The notes beneath the pieces are model-generated. The model was not told where the DNA came from. It worked only from the letters and a program-made list of their open reading frames with translations, and searched no databases. 64,000 nucleotides of DNA, taken from NCBI RefSeq assembly GCF_014138045.1, contig NZ_JACGXA010000001.1, positions 989,501 through 1,053,500 of the forward strand, given 5' to 3'. Origin of the DNA: Nocardioides ginsengisegetis. Its GTDB lineage: Bacteria; Actinomycetota; Actinomycetes; Propionibacteriales; Nocardioidaceae. This document shows positions 53,718-64,000 of the stretch, one piece after another (position 1 is the stretch's first letter; every line of letters begins with the position of its first letter). Made by a program: the position numbers and the translations under genes.

Positions 53718-56297
53718 GTGCGAGCGATTCGACGATTCACCGTCCGACCCGTCCTGCCCGAGGCGCTGTCCGCCCTCGGCGACCTGGCCGGCAACCTGAG
53801 GTGGTCCTGGCACCCGGAGACGCAGGACGTCTTCGAGGCCGTGGACCCCGACCTGTGGGAGTCCACCGGGCGCGACCCGGTCAAGCTTCTCGGCGCCGTC
53901 GGCCGTGCCCGGCTCGACGAGCTGGCCGCCGACGCCACCTTCCTGGAGATGCTGCGCGTCGCCCGTGCCGACCTGGAGGCGTACCTCACCGGGGACCGCT
54001 GGTTCCAGCGCAAGGAGGCCGGGTCCGGTCCCCGCGCCATCGGCTACTTCTCCCCGGAGTTCGGCATCACCGCGGTGCTGCCGCAGTACTCCGGCGGGCT
54101 CGGCATCCTCGCCGGTGACCACCTCAAGGCCGCCAGCGACCTCGGCGTGCCGATCGTCGGCGTCGGGCTGCTCTACCGCCACGGCTACTTCAAGCAGGCG
54201 CTCTCCCGCGAGGGCTGGCAGCAGGAGACCTACCCGGTCCTGGACCCCGACGGGCTGCCGATCTCGCTGCTCCGCGAGGAGAACGGCGACCGCGCGCTCA
54301 TCACCATCGCACTGCCCGGTGGACCAGACCTGTTGGCCCGGATCTTCGTGGCCAACGTCGGCCGGGTGCCGCTGCTGCTGCTCGACACCGACGTCGAGGG
54401 CAACCCCGACCACTACCGCGACGTGACCGACCGCCTCTACGGCGGCAACTCCGAGCACCGGCTGCGCCAGGAGATGCTGCTCGGCATCGGCGGCGTGCGG
54501 GCGCTGCGCGCCTACTCCCGGATCACCGGTCACCCGGCGCCCGAGGTCTTCCACACCAACGAGGGCCACGCCGGCTTCCTCGGCCTCGAGCGGATCCGCG
54601 AGCTCACCGTCGCCGAGACCGGCCCGCGCCTGGACTTCGACACCGCGCTCGAGGTCAGCCGCGCGTCCACGGTCTTCACCACCCACACCCCGGTGCCCGC
54701 CGGCATCGACCGTTTCCCCAAGACCCTCGTCGAGCAGTACTTCTCCGACGCCGGCCCGCTCCCGGGCGTGCCGATCGAGCGGATCCTGACCCTCGGCACC
54801 GAGGACTACGAGGGCGGCGACGCGGCCGTGTTCAACATGGCCGTGATGGGCTTCCGCCTCGCCCAGCGCGCCAACGGCGTCTCCCAGCTGCACGGCCACG
54901 TCAGCCGCGGGATGTTCAACGGCCTCTGGCCGGCCTTCGACGAGGCCGAGGTCCCGATCAGCTCCATCACCAACGGCGTGCACGCGCCCACGTGGGTGGC
55001 GCGCGAGATGTTCGACCTCGCGGCCGCCGAGGGTGCCGACCGTGACTCCGACGACGCCGACGCCTTCTGGGCCGCGGCCGACAAGGTGTCCGGCGCGGCG
55101 ATCTGGTCGACCAAGCGCGAGCTGCGCCAGCGGCTCGTCGTCGACGCGCGCAAGCGGCTCGCCAAGTCGTGGGAGAAGCGCGGCGCGGCCCGGGCCGAGC
55201 TGGGCTGGATCGACACTGCGCTGGACCCCGGCGTGCTGACGATCGGCTTCGCGCGCCGTGCGGCGTCGTACAAGCGGCTGACGCTGATGATGCGCGACCC
55301 CGCGCGGCTCAAGCGCCTGCTGCTGCACCCCGACCGCCCGGTCCAGCTGGTCATCGCCGGCAAGGCGCACCCGGCCGACGACGGCGGCAAGAAGCTGATC
55401 CAGGACATCGTCCGGCTCTCCGACGACCCCGAGATCCGGCACCGCATCGTCTTCCTGCCCAACTACGACATCGCGATGGCGCAGCCGCTCTACCCCGGCT
55501 GCGACGTGTGGCTCAACAACCCGCTGCGTCCCTACGAGGCCTGCGGCACGTCCGGGATGAAGGCCGCGCTCAACGGCGGCCTGAACCTCTCCGTCCTCGA
55601 CGGCTGGTGGGACGAGTGGTACGACGGCAGCAACGGCTGGGCCATCCCGACCGCCGACGGTGTCGACGACATCGACCACCGCGACGACCTCGAGGCCACC
55701 GCGCTCTACGACCTGATCGAGCACGAGGTCGCGCCGCGCTTCTACGACCTCGACGCCGACGGTGTCCCGACCCGCTGGGTCGAGATGCTGCGGCACACGC
55801 TGAAGTCGCTCGGCCCGAAGGTGCTGGCCACCCGCATGGTCCGCGACTACGTGCGCCAGCTCTACAGCCCGGCCGCCGGCAACGCCCGCCTGCTCAACTC
55901 CGACTACGCCGGCGCCGCCGAGCTCGCTGCGTGGAAGAAGCGCGTCCGCGCCGGCTGGCCGGCCGTGCGGGTCGAGCACGTCGAGAGCAGCGGGGTCACC
56001 GACGCCCCCGAGGTGGGTGACGTGCTGTCGGCGCGCGCCTTCATCGGCCTGGGCGACCTGTCGCCTGCCGACGTGGATGTCCAGCTGGTCCACGGCGTGA
56101 TCAACTCCGAGGACGACCTGGTCGACACCCGGATCGAGACGCTCGCGGTGGCCGAGTCCTACGAGGGCGGCCGTCACCGCTTCGACGGCAGCGTCGTCCT
56201 GGACCACTCCGGTGCGTTCGGCTACACCGTCCGGGTCGTGCCCCACAACGACCTGCTGACCTCGTCGGCCGAGCTCGGGATCGTCGCGCTGCCCTGA
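53718..56297 (+). CDS. glgP: Alpha-glucan (glycogen) phosphorylase
   Basis: An 859-aa GT35 enzyme that releases glucose 1-phosphate from the non-reducing ends of glucan. The N-terminus, VRAIRRFTVRPVLPEALSAL, is that of the shorter actinobacterial/archaeal-type phosphorylases. Substrate-site blocks include GYFSPEFGITAVLPQYSGGL and HTNEGHAGFLGLERI. The pyridoxal-phosphate Lys is in GTSGMKAALNGGLNLS. GTG at 53718 is fixed by the promoter spacing; the upstream frame starting at 53628 runs through the promoter. It is followed by a perfect terminator hairpin. Confidence 0.95.
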   Translation: MRAIRRFTVRPVLPEALSALGDLAGNLRWSWHPETQDVFEAVDPDLWESTGRDPVKLLGAVGRARLDELAADATFLEMLRVARADLEAYLTGDRWFQRKEAGSGPRAIGYFSPEFGITAVLPQYSGGLGILAGDHLKAASDLGVPIVGVGLLYRHGYFKQALSREGWQQETYPVLDPDGLPISLLREENGDRALITIALPGGPDLLARIFVANVGRVPLLLLDTDVEGNPDHYRDVTDRLYGGNSEHRLRQEMLLGIGGVRALRAYSRITGHPAPEVFHTNEGHAGFLGLERIRELTVAETGPRLDFDTALEVSRASTVFTTHTPVPAGIDRFPKTLVEQYFSDAGPLPGVPIERILTLGTEDYEGGDAAVFNMAVMGFRLAQRANGVSQLHGHVSRGMFNGLWPAFDEAEVPISSITNGVHAPTWVAREMFDLAAAEGADRDSDDADAFWAAADKVSGAAIWSTKRELRQRLVVDARKRLAKSWEKRGAARAELGWIDTALDPGVLTIGFARRAASYKRLTLMMRDPARLKRLLLHPDRPVQLVIAGKAHPADDGGKKLIQDIVRLSDDPEIRHRIVFLPNYDIAMAQPLYPGCDVWLNNPLRPYEACGTSGMKAALNGGLNLSVLDGWWDEWYDGSNGWAIPTADGVDDIDHRDDLEATALYDLIEHEVAPRFYDLDADGVPTRWVEMLRHTLKSLGPKVLATRMVRDYVRQLYSPAAGNARLLNSDYAGAAELAAWKKRVRAGWPAVRVEHVESSGVTDAPEVGDVLSARAFIGLGDLSPADVDVQLVHGVINSEDDLVDTRIETLAVAESYEGGRHRFDGSVVLDHSGAFGYTVRVVPHNDLLTSSAELGIVALP

Positions 56298-56320
56298 CCC
56301 GACGCCCGCTCGCACGACAC

Positions 56321-56360
56321 GAAGGCCGGTCCGCACCACTCCTGGTGCGGACCGGCCTTC
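56321..56360. terminator. Bidirectional terminator between glgP and the ABC importer
   Basis: A perfect 18-bp stem (56321-56338 with 56343-56360) has a CTCC loop. It lies 24 nt after the glgP stop and 13 nt from the stop of the convergent substrate-binding protein gene, so it can serve both. Confidence 0.88.
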
Positions 56361-56373
56361 GCCGTACGACGGG

Positions 56374-57429
56374 TCAGCTGACGTTGTCGACGAACTCGGT
56401 GGTGTAGGTCTTCGACAGGTCGATGTCGTCCTTCTTGGCCTTCACCACGTCGGAGAAGGTGCCGAGCACGTCGAGCACGGTCTCGGGACCGCCCTCGGGC
56501 ATCCGGCCGTCGGCGGTGAACATCGGCGAGGAGTCCCCGATCGCCTTCTCGTAGAGGGCCGGGTCGCCGCCGTTGTAGTCGGTGGGCATCTCGGCCGCGA
56601 TGTCGGCTGCGGTGTGCGAGCCGATCCACTGCATCGTGTGCGCGAACGCGTTGACCAGCTTCTGCACGGTCTTGGGGTTCTCGTCCACGTACGCGCAGTC
56701 CATGTACATCGACGCGGCCGGGTAGAGGCCACCGAGCGCGGCCTTGGTGCCCTCCTCGGTGCGCATGTCGATCAGCACCTTGCCCAGGCCCTTGGACACC
56801 ACGGTCGCGATCGTCGGGTCGGTGGTCATGCCGGCGTCGATGCCACCGTTCGACAGGGCGGCGAGGAACGTCGAGCCGGCACCGGCCGTGACGGTGGTGT
56901 AGTCGGAGGTGTCGATGCCGTTCTTGGTGGAGAGGTACTGCGTCAGGTAGTCGGTCGAGGATCCCGGGGACGTGACGCCGAGCTTCTTGCCCGAGAAGTC
57001 CGCTGCCCCGCCGAGCGAGGAGGCGGCCGACGTCGAGACCACCTCGGCCTCGCCGGGGACCTTCGCGAGCTGGACCACGCTCTCGATGCACTTGCCCTGC
57101 GCCTGCAGGGTGATCGTGTGGTCGTAGAAGCCGACCACGCCCTGGACCTTGCCGGCCACGAGGACGTTCTCGGCGGTCGCTCCCGACGGCTCGGTGAGCA
57201 GCTTCACGTCAACGCCCTCGTCGTCGAAGTAGCCGAGCTTCTCGGTCAGCATCGCCGGCAGGTAGATCACCTTGTCGATGCCGCCGACCATGATCGTGAC
57301 GGTCGGGCGGCCGCTGGCGGCGTCGCCGTGCTCGGCGCTGGAGCTGTTGCTGCGGCAGGCGGCCAGTGAGCTGGCCGCGACCAGGGAGACGAGGGCCACG
57401 GAGACCCGGCGGGCGGTGTTCTTGCGCAT
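56374..57429 (-). CDS. NitT/TauT-type ABC substrate-binding lipoprotein (NMT1-like)
   Basis: A 351-aa lipoprotein. A signal peptide with lipobox SLAACRS places Cys at position 25. A periplasmic-type NMT1/THI5 fold follows (VTIMVGGIDKVIYLPAMLTE, FDDEGVDVKLLTEPSGATAE, GKKLGVTSPGSSTDYLTQYL). Related proteins bind pyrimidine precursors, sulfonates, nitrate, riboflavin or aromatics; the ligand cannot be told. An AAGGAG site precedes the ATG. It is the last gene of the ATPase-permease-SBP unit, 64 nt after the permease stop. Confidence 0.9.
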   Translation of the reverse strand: MRKNTARRVSVALVSLVAASSLAACRSNSSSAEHGDAASGRPTVTIMVGGIDKVIYLPAMLTEKLGYFDDEGVDVKLLTEPSGATAENVLVAGKVQGVVGFYDHTITLQAQGKCIESVVQLAKVPGEAEVVSTSAASSLGGAADFSGKKLGVTSPGSSTDYLTQYLSTKNGIDTSDYTTVTAGAGSTFLAALSNGGIDAGMTTDPTIATVVSKGLGKVLIDMRTEEGTKAALGGLYPAASMYMDCAYVDENPKTVQKLVNAFAHTMQWIGSHTAADIAAEMPTDYNGGDPALYEKAIGDSSPMFTADGRMPEGGPETVLDVLGTFSDVVKAKKDDIDLSKTYTTEFVDNVS

Positions 57430-57493
57430 GGTGGAGCGCTCCTTCCCGGGCGGTGCCCGGTGGATGGTTGGGTGAGGGTGGGTCAGGGAGGAG

Positions 57494-58369
57494 TCAGAGT
57501 CCGGAGGCCTGGCCGCTGGCAGGCGGGCGCCACGAGGTCAGCCGGACCTCGAGCTGGGTGATCAGCCACTCGGCGACGAGGGCGAGCACGGTCGTGATGA
57601 GCATCCCGGCGTAGATGCCGGCGGCGTCGAAGTTGCCCTGGGAGTGGTTGATGAGCAGGCCGAGGCCCTGGTCGGCTCCGGTGTACTCGCCGACGATCGC
57701 GCCGATCAGCGCGAAGCCGAAGGCCACGTGCATGCTGGCCAGGATCCACGAGGTCGCGCTCGGCAGGATCACCGACCGCATCAGGTCCCAGCGGCTCGCG
57801 CCCAGGATCCGGGCGTTGTCCACGAGCACCTTGTCGACCTCGCGGGCGCCCTGGAAGGCGTTGAAGAAGACCGCGAAGAAGACCAGCACGAACGCCGTGG
57901 CGACCTTCGAGGACATCCCGAGCCCGAACCAGATCACGAACAGCGAGGCCAGGACGATGCGCGGGATGGCGTTGGCGCCCTTGATGAACGGAGCGAGCAC
58001 GTCCGCGACGAACCGGCTGCGGCCGAGCACGACGCCCAGCACGACGCCGGCGAGGGTGCCCAGGGCGAAGCCGAGCACGGCCTCCTCGAGGGTCACCGCG
58101 ATGTTGGCCCAGATCGAGCCCTGCGAGGTGCCGTCGGTGAACCAGATGACGAGCTTGTCCCAGATCTGGCTGGGCATCGAGTAGTAGAAGGGGTCGATCA
58201 CCGTGCGGGCGGTGATCTCCCACGAGCCGAGCCACACGACGATCAGGGCGGCGCGGACGGCGTGGGTCGCCCACGACTGCGACGTACGACGCCGCCGCGG
58301 GCGACGGGTGGCCGCGGGCGCGGCCGGGGCGGTGGTGGTCCGGGGCTGGACCGGGGTGTCAAGCGACAC
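57494..58369 (-). CDS. NitT/TauT-type ABC permease
   Basis: A 291-aa membrane protein with six helices after a Pro/Arg-rich cytoplasmic leader. The EAA loop is in RILGASRWDLMRSVILPSAT, and the first helix is VRAALIVVWLGSWEITA. It forms the channel for the substrate-binding lipoprotein. GTG at 58369 follows AGGAG by 6 nt and overlaps the ATPase gene by 11 nt, so translation is coupled. Confidence 0.9.
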   Translation of the reverse strand: MSLDTPVQPRTTTAPAAPAATRRPRRRRTSQSWATHAVRAALIVVWLGSWEITARTVIDPFYYSMPSQIWDKLVIWFTDGTSQGSIWANIAVTLEEAVLGFALGTLAGVVLGVVLGRSRFVADVLAPFIKGANAIPRIVLASLFVIWFGLGMSSKVATAFVLVFFAVFFNAFQGAREVDKVLVDNARILGASRWDLMRSVILPSATSWILASMHVAFGFALIGAIVGEYTGADQGLGLLINHSQGNFDAAGIYAGMLITTVLALVAEWLITQLEVRLTSWRPPASGQASGL

Positions 58370-59198
58370 GGGAGGCTCCTCTCGCACGGGTGATCTCGAC
58401 TTCCTCGCGGAGGCTGTCCCAGACCTGCTTGTAGAGCTCGATGAACTCGGGGGTCAGCCGGATCTCCTCGACCTTCCGCGGCCTCGGGAGGTCGATGGTG
58501 ACGACGTCCTTCACGGTGGCCGGGCCGGCGGTCATCACGACCACGCGGTCGGCCAGGCTGATGGCCTCGGTGAGGTCGTGGGTGACGAAGACGCAGGCGG
58601 CGCCGGTGCCCGACCACAGCCGCAGGAGCTCGTCCTGCATGAGCTCGCGCGTCTGGACGTCCAGGGCGCCGAAGGGCTCGTCGAGCAGGAGGAGGGACGG
58701 CTCGGTGATCAGCGTCTGGGCCATCGCGACCCGCTTGCGCATGCCGCCGGAGAGCTGGTGGGGGTAGCGGTCCTCGAAGCCCGCCAGGCCGACCCGCTCG
58801 ATCCAGTCGCGGGCCCGCTCGTTGGCGGCGGTCTTCGAGGCGCCGCGGTAGCGAAGCCCGAGCGCGACGTTGTCGAGCACGTTCTTCCAGGGCAGGACCG
58901 CGTCGGCCTGGAACATGTAGCCCACGCCGTCGGGGATGCCGGCGACCGCGGCGCCGTGCACGTGGACCGTCCCCGCCGAGGCCGGCTCGAGGCCGGAGAC
59001 GAGGGAGAGGGTCGTGGACTTGCCGCAGCCGGTCGGCCCGACGATGGAGACGAACTCGCCGGCGGCGACGTCGAGGGTGACGTCGCGCAGGGCGGTGAAC
59101 GGGTCTCCGCTCTTGGTCGCGAAGCGCTTCGTGGCGTCCCGCAGCGAGATCGCCGCCGGGCCCGCGCCGGGCGATCGATGGGGTGTGGTCTGGGTCAT
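58359..59198 (-). CDS. NitT/TauT-type ABC ATP-binding protein
   Basis: A 279-aa ATPase with Walker A GPTGCGKST, Q-loop GYMFQADAVLPWKNVLDNVA, signature LSGGMRKRVAMAQ, Walker B LLLLDEPFGALD and switch His VTHDLTEAI. The VLPWKNVLDNV pattern is characteristic of SsuB/TauB/NrtD-type importers. First gene of the transporter unit. ATG 59198 is used because the longer frame runs back through the divergent regulatory region. Confidence 0.92.
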   Translation of the reverse strand: MTQTTPHRSPGAGPAAISLRDATKRFATKSGDPFTALRDVTLDVAAGEFVSIVGPTGCGKSTTLSLVSGLEPASAGTVHVHGAAVAGIPDGVGYMFQADAVLPWKNVLDNVALGLRYRGASKTAANERARDWIERVGLAGFEDRYPHQLSGGMRKRVAMAQTLITEPSLLLLDEPFGALDVQTRELMQDELLRLWSGTGAACVFVTHDLTEAISLADRVVVMTAGPATVKDVVTIDLPRPRKVEEIRLTPEFIELYKQVWDSLREEVEITRARGASRVA

Positions 59199-59247
59199 GG
59201 CAGAGGACCGTAGGAGCGAGTGACGACCGTCACCAGCCTTGCGCCAG

Positions 59248-59268
59248 TTGTGGGCGATCACCGCACAA
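59248..59268. promoter_or_regulatory. Inverted repeat between transporter and two-component genes
   Basis: A 21-bp imperfect palindrome has arms TTGTGNG and CNCACAA. A second, shorter TGTGCTCACA-type palindrome lies at 59285-59294. Both sit in the 134-nt divergent gap and are candidate binding sites for the adjacent response regulator. Inferred. Confidence 0.45.
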
Positions 59269-59320
59269 GTCGCGTTCTGCGCGTTGTGCTCACACCGCCT
59301 CGGCGACCGTTCCCGGGCCC

Positions 59321-59326
59321 TACAGT
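59321..59326 (+). promoter_or_regulatory. -10 box for the sensor kinase gene
   Basis: TACAGT lies 6 nt before GTG 59333. A leaderless transcript is inferred. Confidence 0.55.
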
Positions 59327-59332
59327 GACCGG

Positions 59333-60967
59333 GTGCGCTGGCCACTTCGACGTCCCTTTCGAGGGCACCGCCTGGCGCTCAGCACCCAGGCGGTGGTGGC
59401 GCTCGCGCTGCTGCTGACCTTCGTCGTGCTGGTTTCGCTGGCCACCTCGGCGGCGGTGCTGCGCAATGACCTGGAGAAGCAGTACGAGCAGCGCGCGCTC
59501 GCCATCGCGCGCGCGATGGCCTCGGAGCCGGGCCTCGCCGGGATGGTCACCTCGGGCACCCCCGACCCCCACGGACCCGTGCAGGACGTGGCCGAGCGGA
59601 TGCGGCTCGGCACGGGCGCGCTGTACGTCGTCGTCACCGACGCCCGCGGGATCCGCTACAGCCACCCGACGCTCGCCAACATCGGCAAGCCGGTCAGCAC
59701 CAGTCCCGAGGAGGCGCTCGGTGGCCGGGAGGTCGTGGCCATCGAGCAGGGCACGCTCGGCTACTCCGCGCGCGGCAAGGTGCCTCTGCGCAACGAGGCC
59801 GGCGACGTCGTGGGCGAGGTCAGCGTCGGCATCGCGATCTCCGAGCTCGACGCGGAGACCCGCAAGCTGGTGATTCTCCTCGGCCTGGTCGCGCTCCCTC
59901 CGCTGGCCCTGGGCATCGCCGGTGCCGTCCTGCTGGCGCGCCGACTCCGTCGTACGACGCTCGGCCTGGAGCCCGAGGAGATGGCCGACCTGGTCCGGGA
60001 GCACGCGGCCGTCCTGGGTGGCGTCCGGGACGCCGTCCTCGCCGTCGATCCCCGCGGGCGGGTGACCGTGAGCAACCCCGAGGCGACCCGGCTGCTGGGC
60101 CGCGACCTCTCACGAGGTACGTCGATCGCCGACACCGGGCTGGGTCCGGAGGCGCTCGGGCTCTTCGCCGAGCAGCCCGCGCCGGCCGGCGCCCTGCGCG
60201 TGATCGGCGGCCGTGTCGTGCTGGCCACCCGCCTGGTCGTGCAGCGCGAGGGCCGCGACCTGGGCACGGTGCTGATCCTGCGGGACCGCACCGACCTCGA
60301 CGAGCTGGCCCGCGAGCTGGAGGCGACCCGGGCGCTGACCGACGCGCTCCGCGCGCAGGCCCACGAGCACTCCAACCGGTTGCACACCCTGACCGGGCTG
60401 TTGCACCACGGGGACGTCGAGGAGGCGGGGGAGTACCTCTCGTCGCTGAGCCAGCAGGGCACCTGGGTCTCCGGCGTCGACGACCCCTACCTCGCCGGGC
60501 TGCTCGCCGCGAAGTCCGCCGCCGCGTCGGAGGCAGGGGTGACGTTGCGGGTCTCGGAGTCCACCTGGCTCGAGGACCGGCTGTCCCACCCGCTCGACAC
60601 CGTCACCGTCGTGGCCAACCTGCTCGACAACGGGATCCGGGCCGCTGCCGAGGGCGCCCGGGAGCCGCGCTGGGTCGAGGTGACGCTGCTCGGCGACGGC
60701 GTCGACCTCCTCGTCCACGTCGTCGACAGCGGCGAGGGCGTGCCGGCCGACCACGTCGAGCAGGTCTTCGACCACGGCTTCACCACCCGCGACGCGGAGT
60801 CAGGAGGCGCCCCGGGCCACGGCATCGGGCTGGCGCTGGCCCGGCACACGGCCCGCGCCCACGGCGGGGACGTGCGTATCGTCGAGGCCGGCGGTGAGGA
60901 CCACGGCGCGGTCTTCGAGGCCCGGCTGGTGCGGGTGCTGACCGGCGCCCGGGAGAGGCAGGGGTGA
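59333..60967 (+). CDS. Sensor histidine kinase, CitA/DcuS-like
   Basis: A 544-aa membrane kinase. Transmembrane helix 1 is near residues 20-42 (VVALALLLTFVVLVSLATSA). A periplasmic PAS/CACHE domain of about 130 residues contains VTDARGIRYSHPTLANIGKP, the block typical of citrate/C4-dicarboxylate sensors. Helix 2 is LVALPPLALGIAGAVLLARR. A cytoplasmic PAS domain follows, then phospho-acceptor His in RAQAHEHSNRLHTLTGLL and the ATPase boxes LLDNGIRAA, VDSGEGVP and GHGIGLALA. It probably senses a carboxylate or the ligand of the divergent ABC importer. Its stop overlaps the regulator start. Confidence 0.93.
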   Translation: MRWPLRRPFRGHRLALSTQAVVALALLLTFVVLVSLATSAAVLRNDLEKQYEQRALAIARAMASEPGLAGMVTSGTPDPHGPVQDVAERMRLGTGALYVVVTDARGIRYSHPTLANIGKPVSTSPEEALGGREVVAIEQGTLGYSARGKVPLRNEAGDVVGEVSVGIAISELDAETRKLVILLGLVALPPLALGIAGAVLLARRLRRTTLGLEPEEMADLVREHAAVLGGVRDAVLAVDPRGRVTVSNPEATRLLGRDLSRGTSIADTGLGPEALGLFAEQPAPAGALRVIGGRVVLATRLVVQREGRDLGTVLILRDRTDLDELARELEATRALTDALRAQAHEHSNRLHTLTGLLHHGDVEEAGEYLSSLSQQGTWVSGVDDPYLAGLLAAKSAAASEAGVTLRVSESTWLEDRLSHPLDTVTVVANLLDNGIRAAAEGAREPRWVEVTLLGDGVDLLVHVVDSGEGVPADHVEQVFDHGFTTRDAESGGAPGHGIGLALARHTARAHGGDVRIVEAGGEDHGAVFEARLVRVLTGARERQG

Positions 60968-61647
60968 TGAACCCGATCCGGGTGCTGGTGGTCGACGACG
61001 ACTTCCGCGTCGCGCAGCTCCACGCGTCGTACGTCGCCGCGGCGGAGGGCTTCGAGGTCGTCGGCCTCGCGCACACCGCTGCCGACGCGGTCAGGCTGGC
61101 AGGGGAGCTCGCGGCGGACCTGGTGCTGCTCGACGAGTACCTCCCCGACGCCAACGGCTCCTCGATCATCCGCGACCTGCCCGCGGCGGTGCTCATGGTC
61201 AGCGCCGCCGAGGACTCCGCGGTGGTGCGTCGCGCGCTCGCGGGCGGCGCGGTCAACTACGTGCTCAAGCCGTTCCCTCCCTCGGTCCTGGTCGAGCGGC
61301 TGGTGGCGTTCGGGCGCTTCTGGAGGCAGCTCGGCGGGGGAGCCCACCTCGACCAGACCGCCGTCGACCGGGCGCTGCAGACGCTCCGGATGGCCGACTC
61401 CCCGGTCGCCACGGCCCGCAAGGGCCGCTCGCCCGTCACGTCCGTGGCCATCACCGACGCGCTGCGGTCGGCCGGTGACGCGCTCACGGCCGTCGAGGTC
61501 GCCGAGGCCACCGGCGTCTCGCGGGCCACCGCGCAGCGCTACCTGTCCGACCTGGCCCGCGACGGGCATGTCCGGCTGACCCTGCGCTACGGCTCGACCG
61601 GGCGTCCCGAGCACTGCTTCGAGTGGCTGGGCGCGCCCCCGACCTGA
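60967..61647 (+). CDS. Response regulator, CitB/DcuR family
   Basis: A 226-aa regulator. The receiver domain has the acidic pair in VLVVDDDFRVAQLH, phospho-Asp in LVLLDEYLPD, Ser/Thr in MVSAAED and Lys in VLKPF. The C-terminal winged helix has TAVEVAEATGVSRATAQRYL and ends RPEHCFEWLG, as in CitB/DpiA-type regulators. ATG 60967 shares one base with the kinase stop; GTG at 60964 in the same frame is equally possible. Likely targets are its own promoter region and the divergent ABC importer. Confidence 0.93.
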   Translation: MNPIRVLVVDDDFRVAQLHASYVAAAEGFEVVGLAHTAADAVRLAGELAADLVLLDEYLPDANGSSIIRDLPAAVLMVSAAEDSAVVRRALAGGAVNYVLKPFPPSVLVERLVAFGRFWRQLGGGAHLDQTAVDRALQTLRMADSPVATARKGRSPVTSVAITDALRSAGDALTAVEVAEATGVSRATAQRYLSDLARDGHVRLTLRYGSTGRPEHCFEWLGAPPT

Positions 61648-61650
61648 CGC

Positions 61651-63828
<2,178 letters not shown>

Positions 63829-63894
63829 TGTCCACGAGTTCCGGGGGTGACGGCAGAATGCCCCCGGGGGCGCCGGCAACCGGGGGCGCCCGAC

Positions 63895-63938
63895 CAGGAC
63901 CAGAGCAGGACCAGAGCAGGACCCGAACAGGAAGTGAA
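63895..63938 (+). repeat. Four tandem 11-bp repeats
   Basis: Units begin at 63895, 63906, 63917 and 63928. The first two are identical (CAGGACCAGAG), and the next two keep CAGGA then diverge. They end 8 nt before the crotonase ATG, and the last unit supplies the AGGAAG ribosome-binding site. A 12-bp GC palindrome lies at 63860-63871. Confidence 0.75.
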
Positions 63939-63946
63939 TCGACACC

Positions 63947-64000
63947 ATGGGTGAGTTCGTCAGACTGGAAGTAGCCGACGGCGTGGGCACCATCCGCCTT
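63947..64000 (+). CDS. Enoyl-CoA hydratase/isomerase (crotonase), N-terminus only
   Basis: Only 18 codons are visible before the window ends: MGEFVRLEVADGVGTIRL. The pattern of a short strand, a hydrophobic V-G-T-I-R-L strand and the expected Asn-Ala-Leu segment next is characteristic of crotonase N-termini. AGGAAG precedes the ATG. If complete it would hydrate crotonyl-CoA or longer enoyl-CoA, matching the 3-hydroxyacyl-CoA dehydrogenase at 3251. Confidence 0.7.
   Translation, partial: MGEFVRLEVADGVGTIRL

Overview
The window is high-GC DNA (about 70% G+C by eye) from an actinobacterium. A Nocardioides-like member of Propionibacteriales is the best guess. Support comes from a NucS mismatch endonuclease, a complete GlgE alpha-glucan pathway, crotonyl-CoA carboxylase/reductase with MeaB, a DUF222/HNH protein, an MptB-like mannosyltransferase, and many genes whose start codon lies 6-8 nt after a TANNNT box (leaderless mRNAs). 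No tRNA, rRNA, CRISPR array, IS transposase or phage gene was seen. The longest gene-free stretches are about 240 nt (12695-12938) and 230 nt (42469-42700), and both hold repeats.

Layout. 1-7465: end of an unknown gene, a 51-aa CxxC protein, a cupin/TetR pair, the nucS-DUF952 operon, a GNAT acetyltransferase, a tandem-duplicated 3-hydroxyacyl-CoA dehydrogenase, an MFS transporter and a glycine-rich membrane protein. 7471-14425: a secreted subtilisin, two alpha/beta hydrolases, a decayed small gene, a DUF222-HNH protein and an ABC-2 exporter. 14459-24536: a large LuxR (LAL) regulator, an MMPL transporter, an EamA permease, an anchored lineage protein, and an AI-2E permease coupled to a DivIVA-like coiled-coil protein. 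24663-28839: ccr, methylmalonyl-CoA epimerase, thiolase and meaB, which fit the ethylmalonyl-CoA/propionyl-CoA pathway together with the dehydrogenase at 3251 and the crotonase starting at 63947. 28900-34859: two GT4 glycosyltransferases, an MptB-like membrane mannosyltransferase, UDP-glucose dehydrogenase and small envelope proteins. 34871-41365: MarR, a YjbR-type protein, a CnoX-like thioredoxin, a methyltransferase, pyruvate phosphate dikinase and a NUDIX protein.

41425-42679 is the most unusual piece. A gene with an AbiEi-type winged helix and a nuclease-like C-terminus lies between two direct copies of an 86-bp element, each made of two consecutive 16-bp-stem hairpins.

42701-56297 is a storage-glucan locus. 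glgE, treS, mak and glgB form one operon in which every junction is a 4-nt stop/start overlap (TTGA, GTGA, ATGA). glgP reads away on the other strand from a leaderless promoter whose -35 box is covered by a LacI-like palindrome. A secreted M36 metalloprotease gene sits between the two, with REP-like repeats at its 3' end. 56374-61647: a NitT/TauT-type ABC importer divergent from a CitA/DcuS-like two-component system. 61651-63828: glgX. The window ends in the first codons of an enoyl-CoA hydratase gene preceded by four 11-bp tandem repeats.
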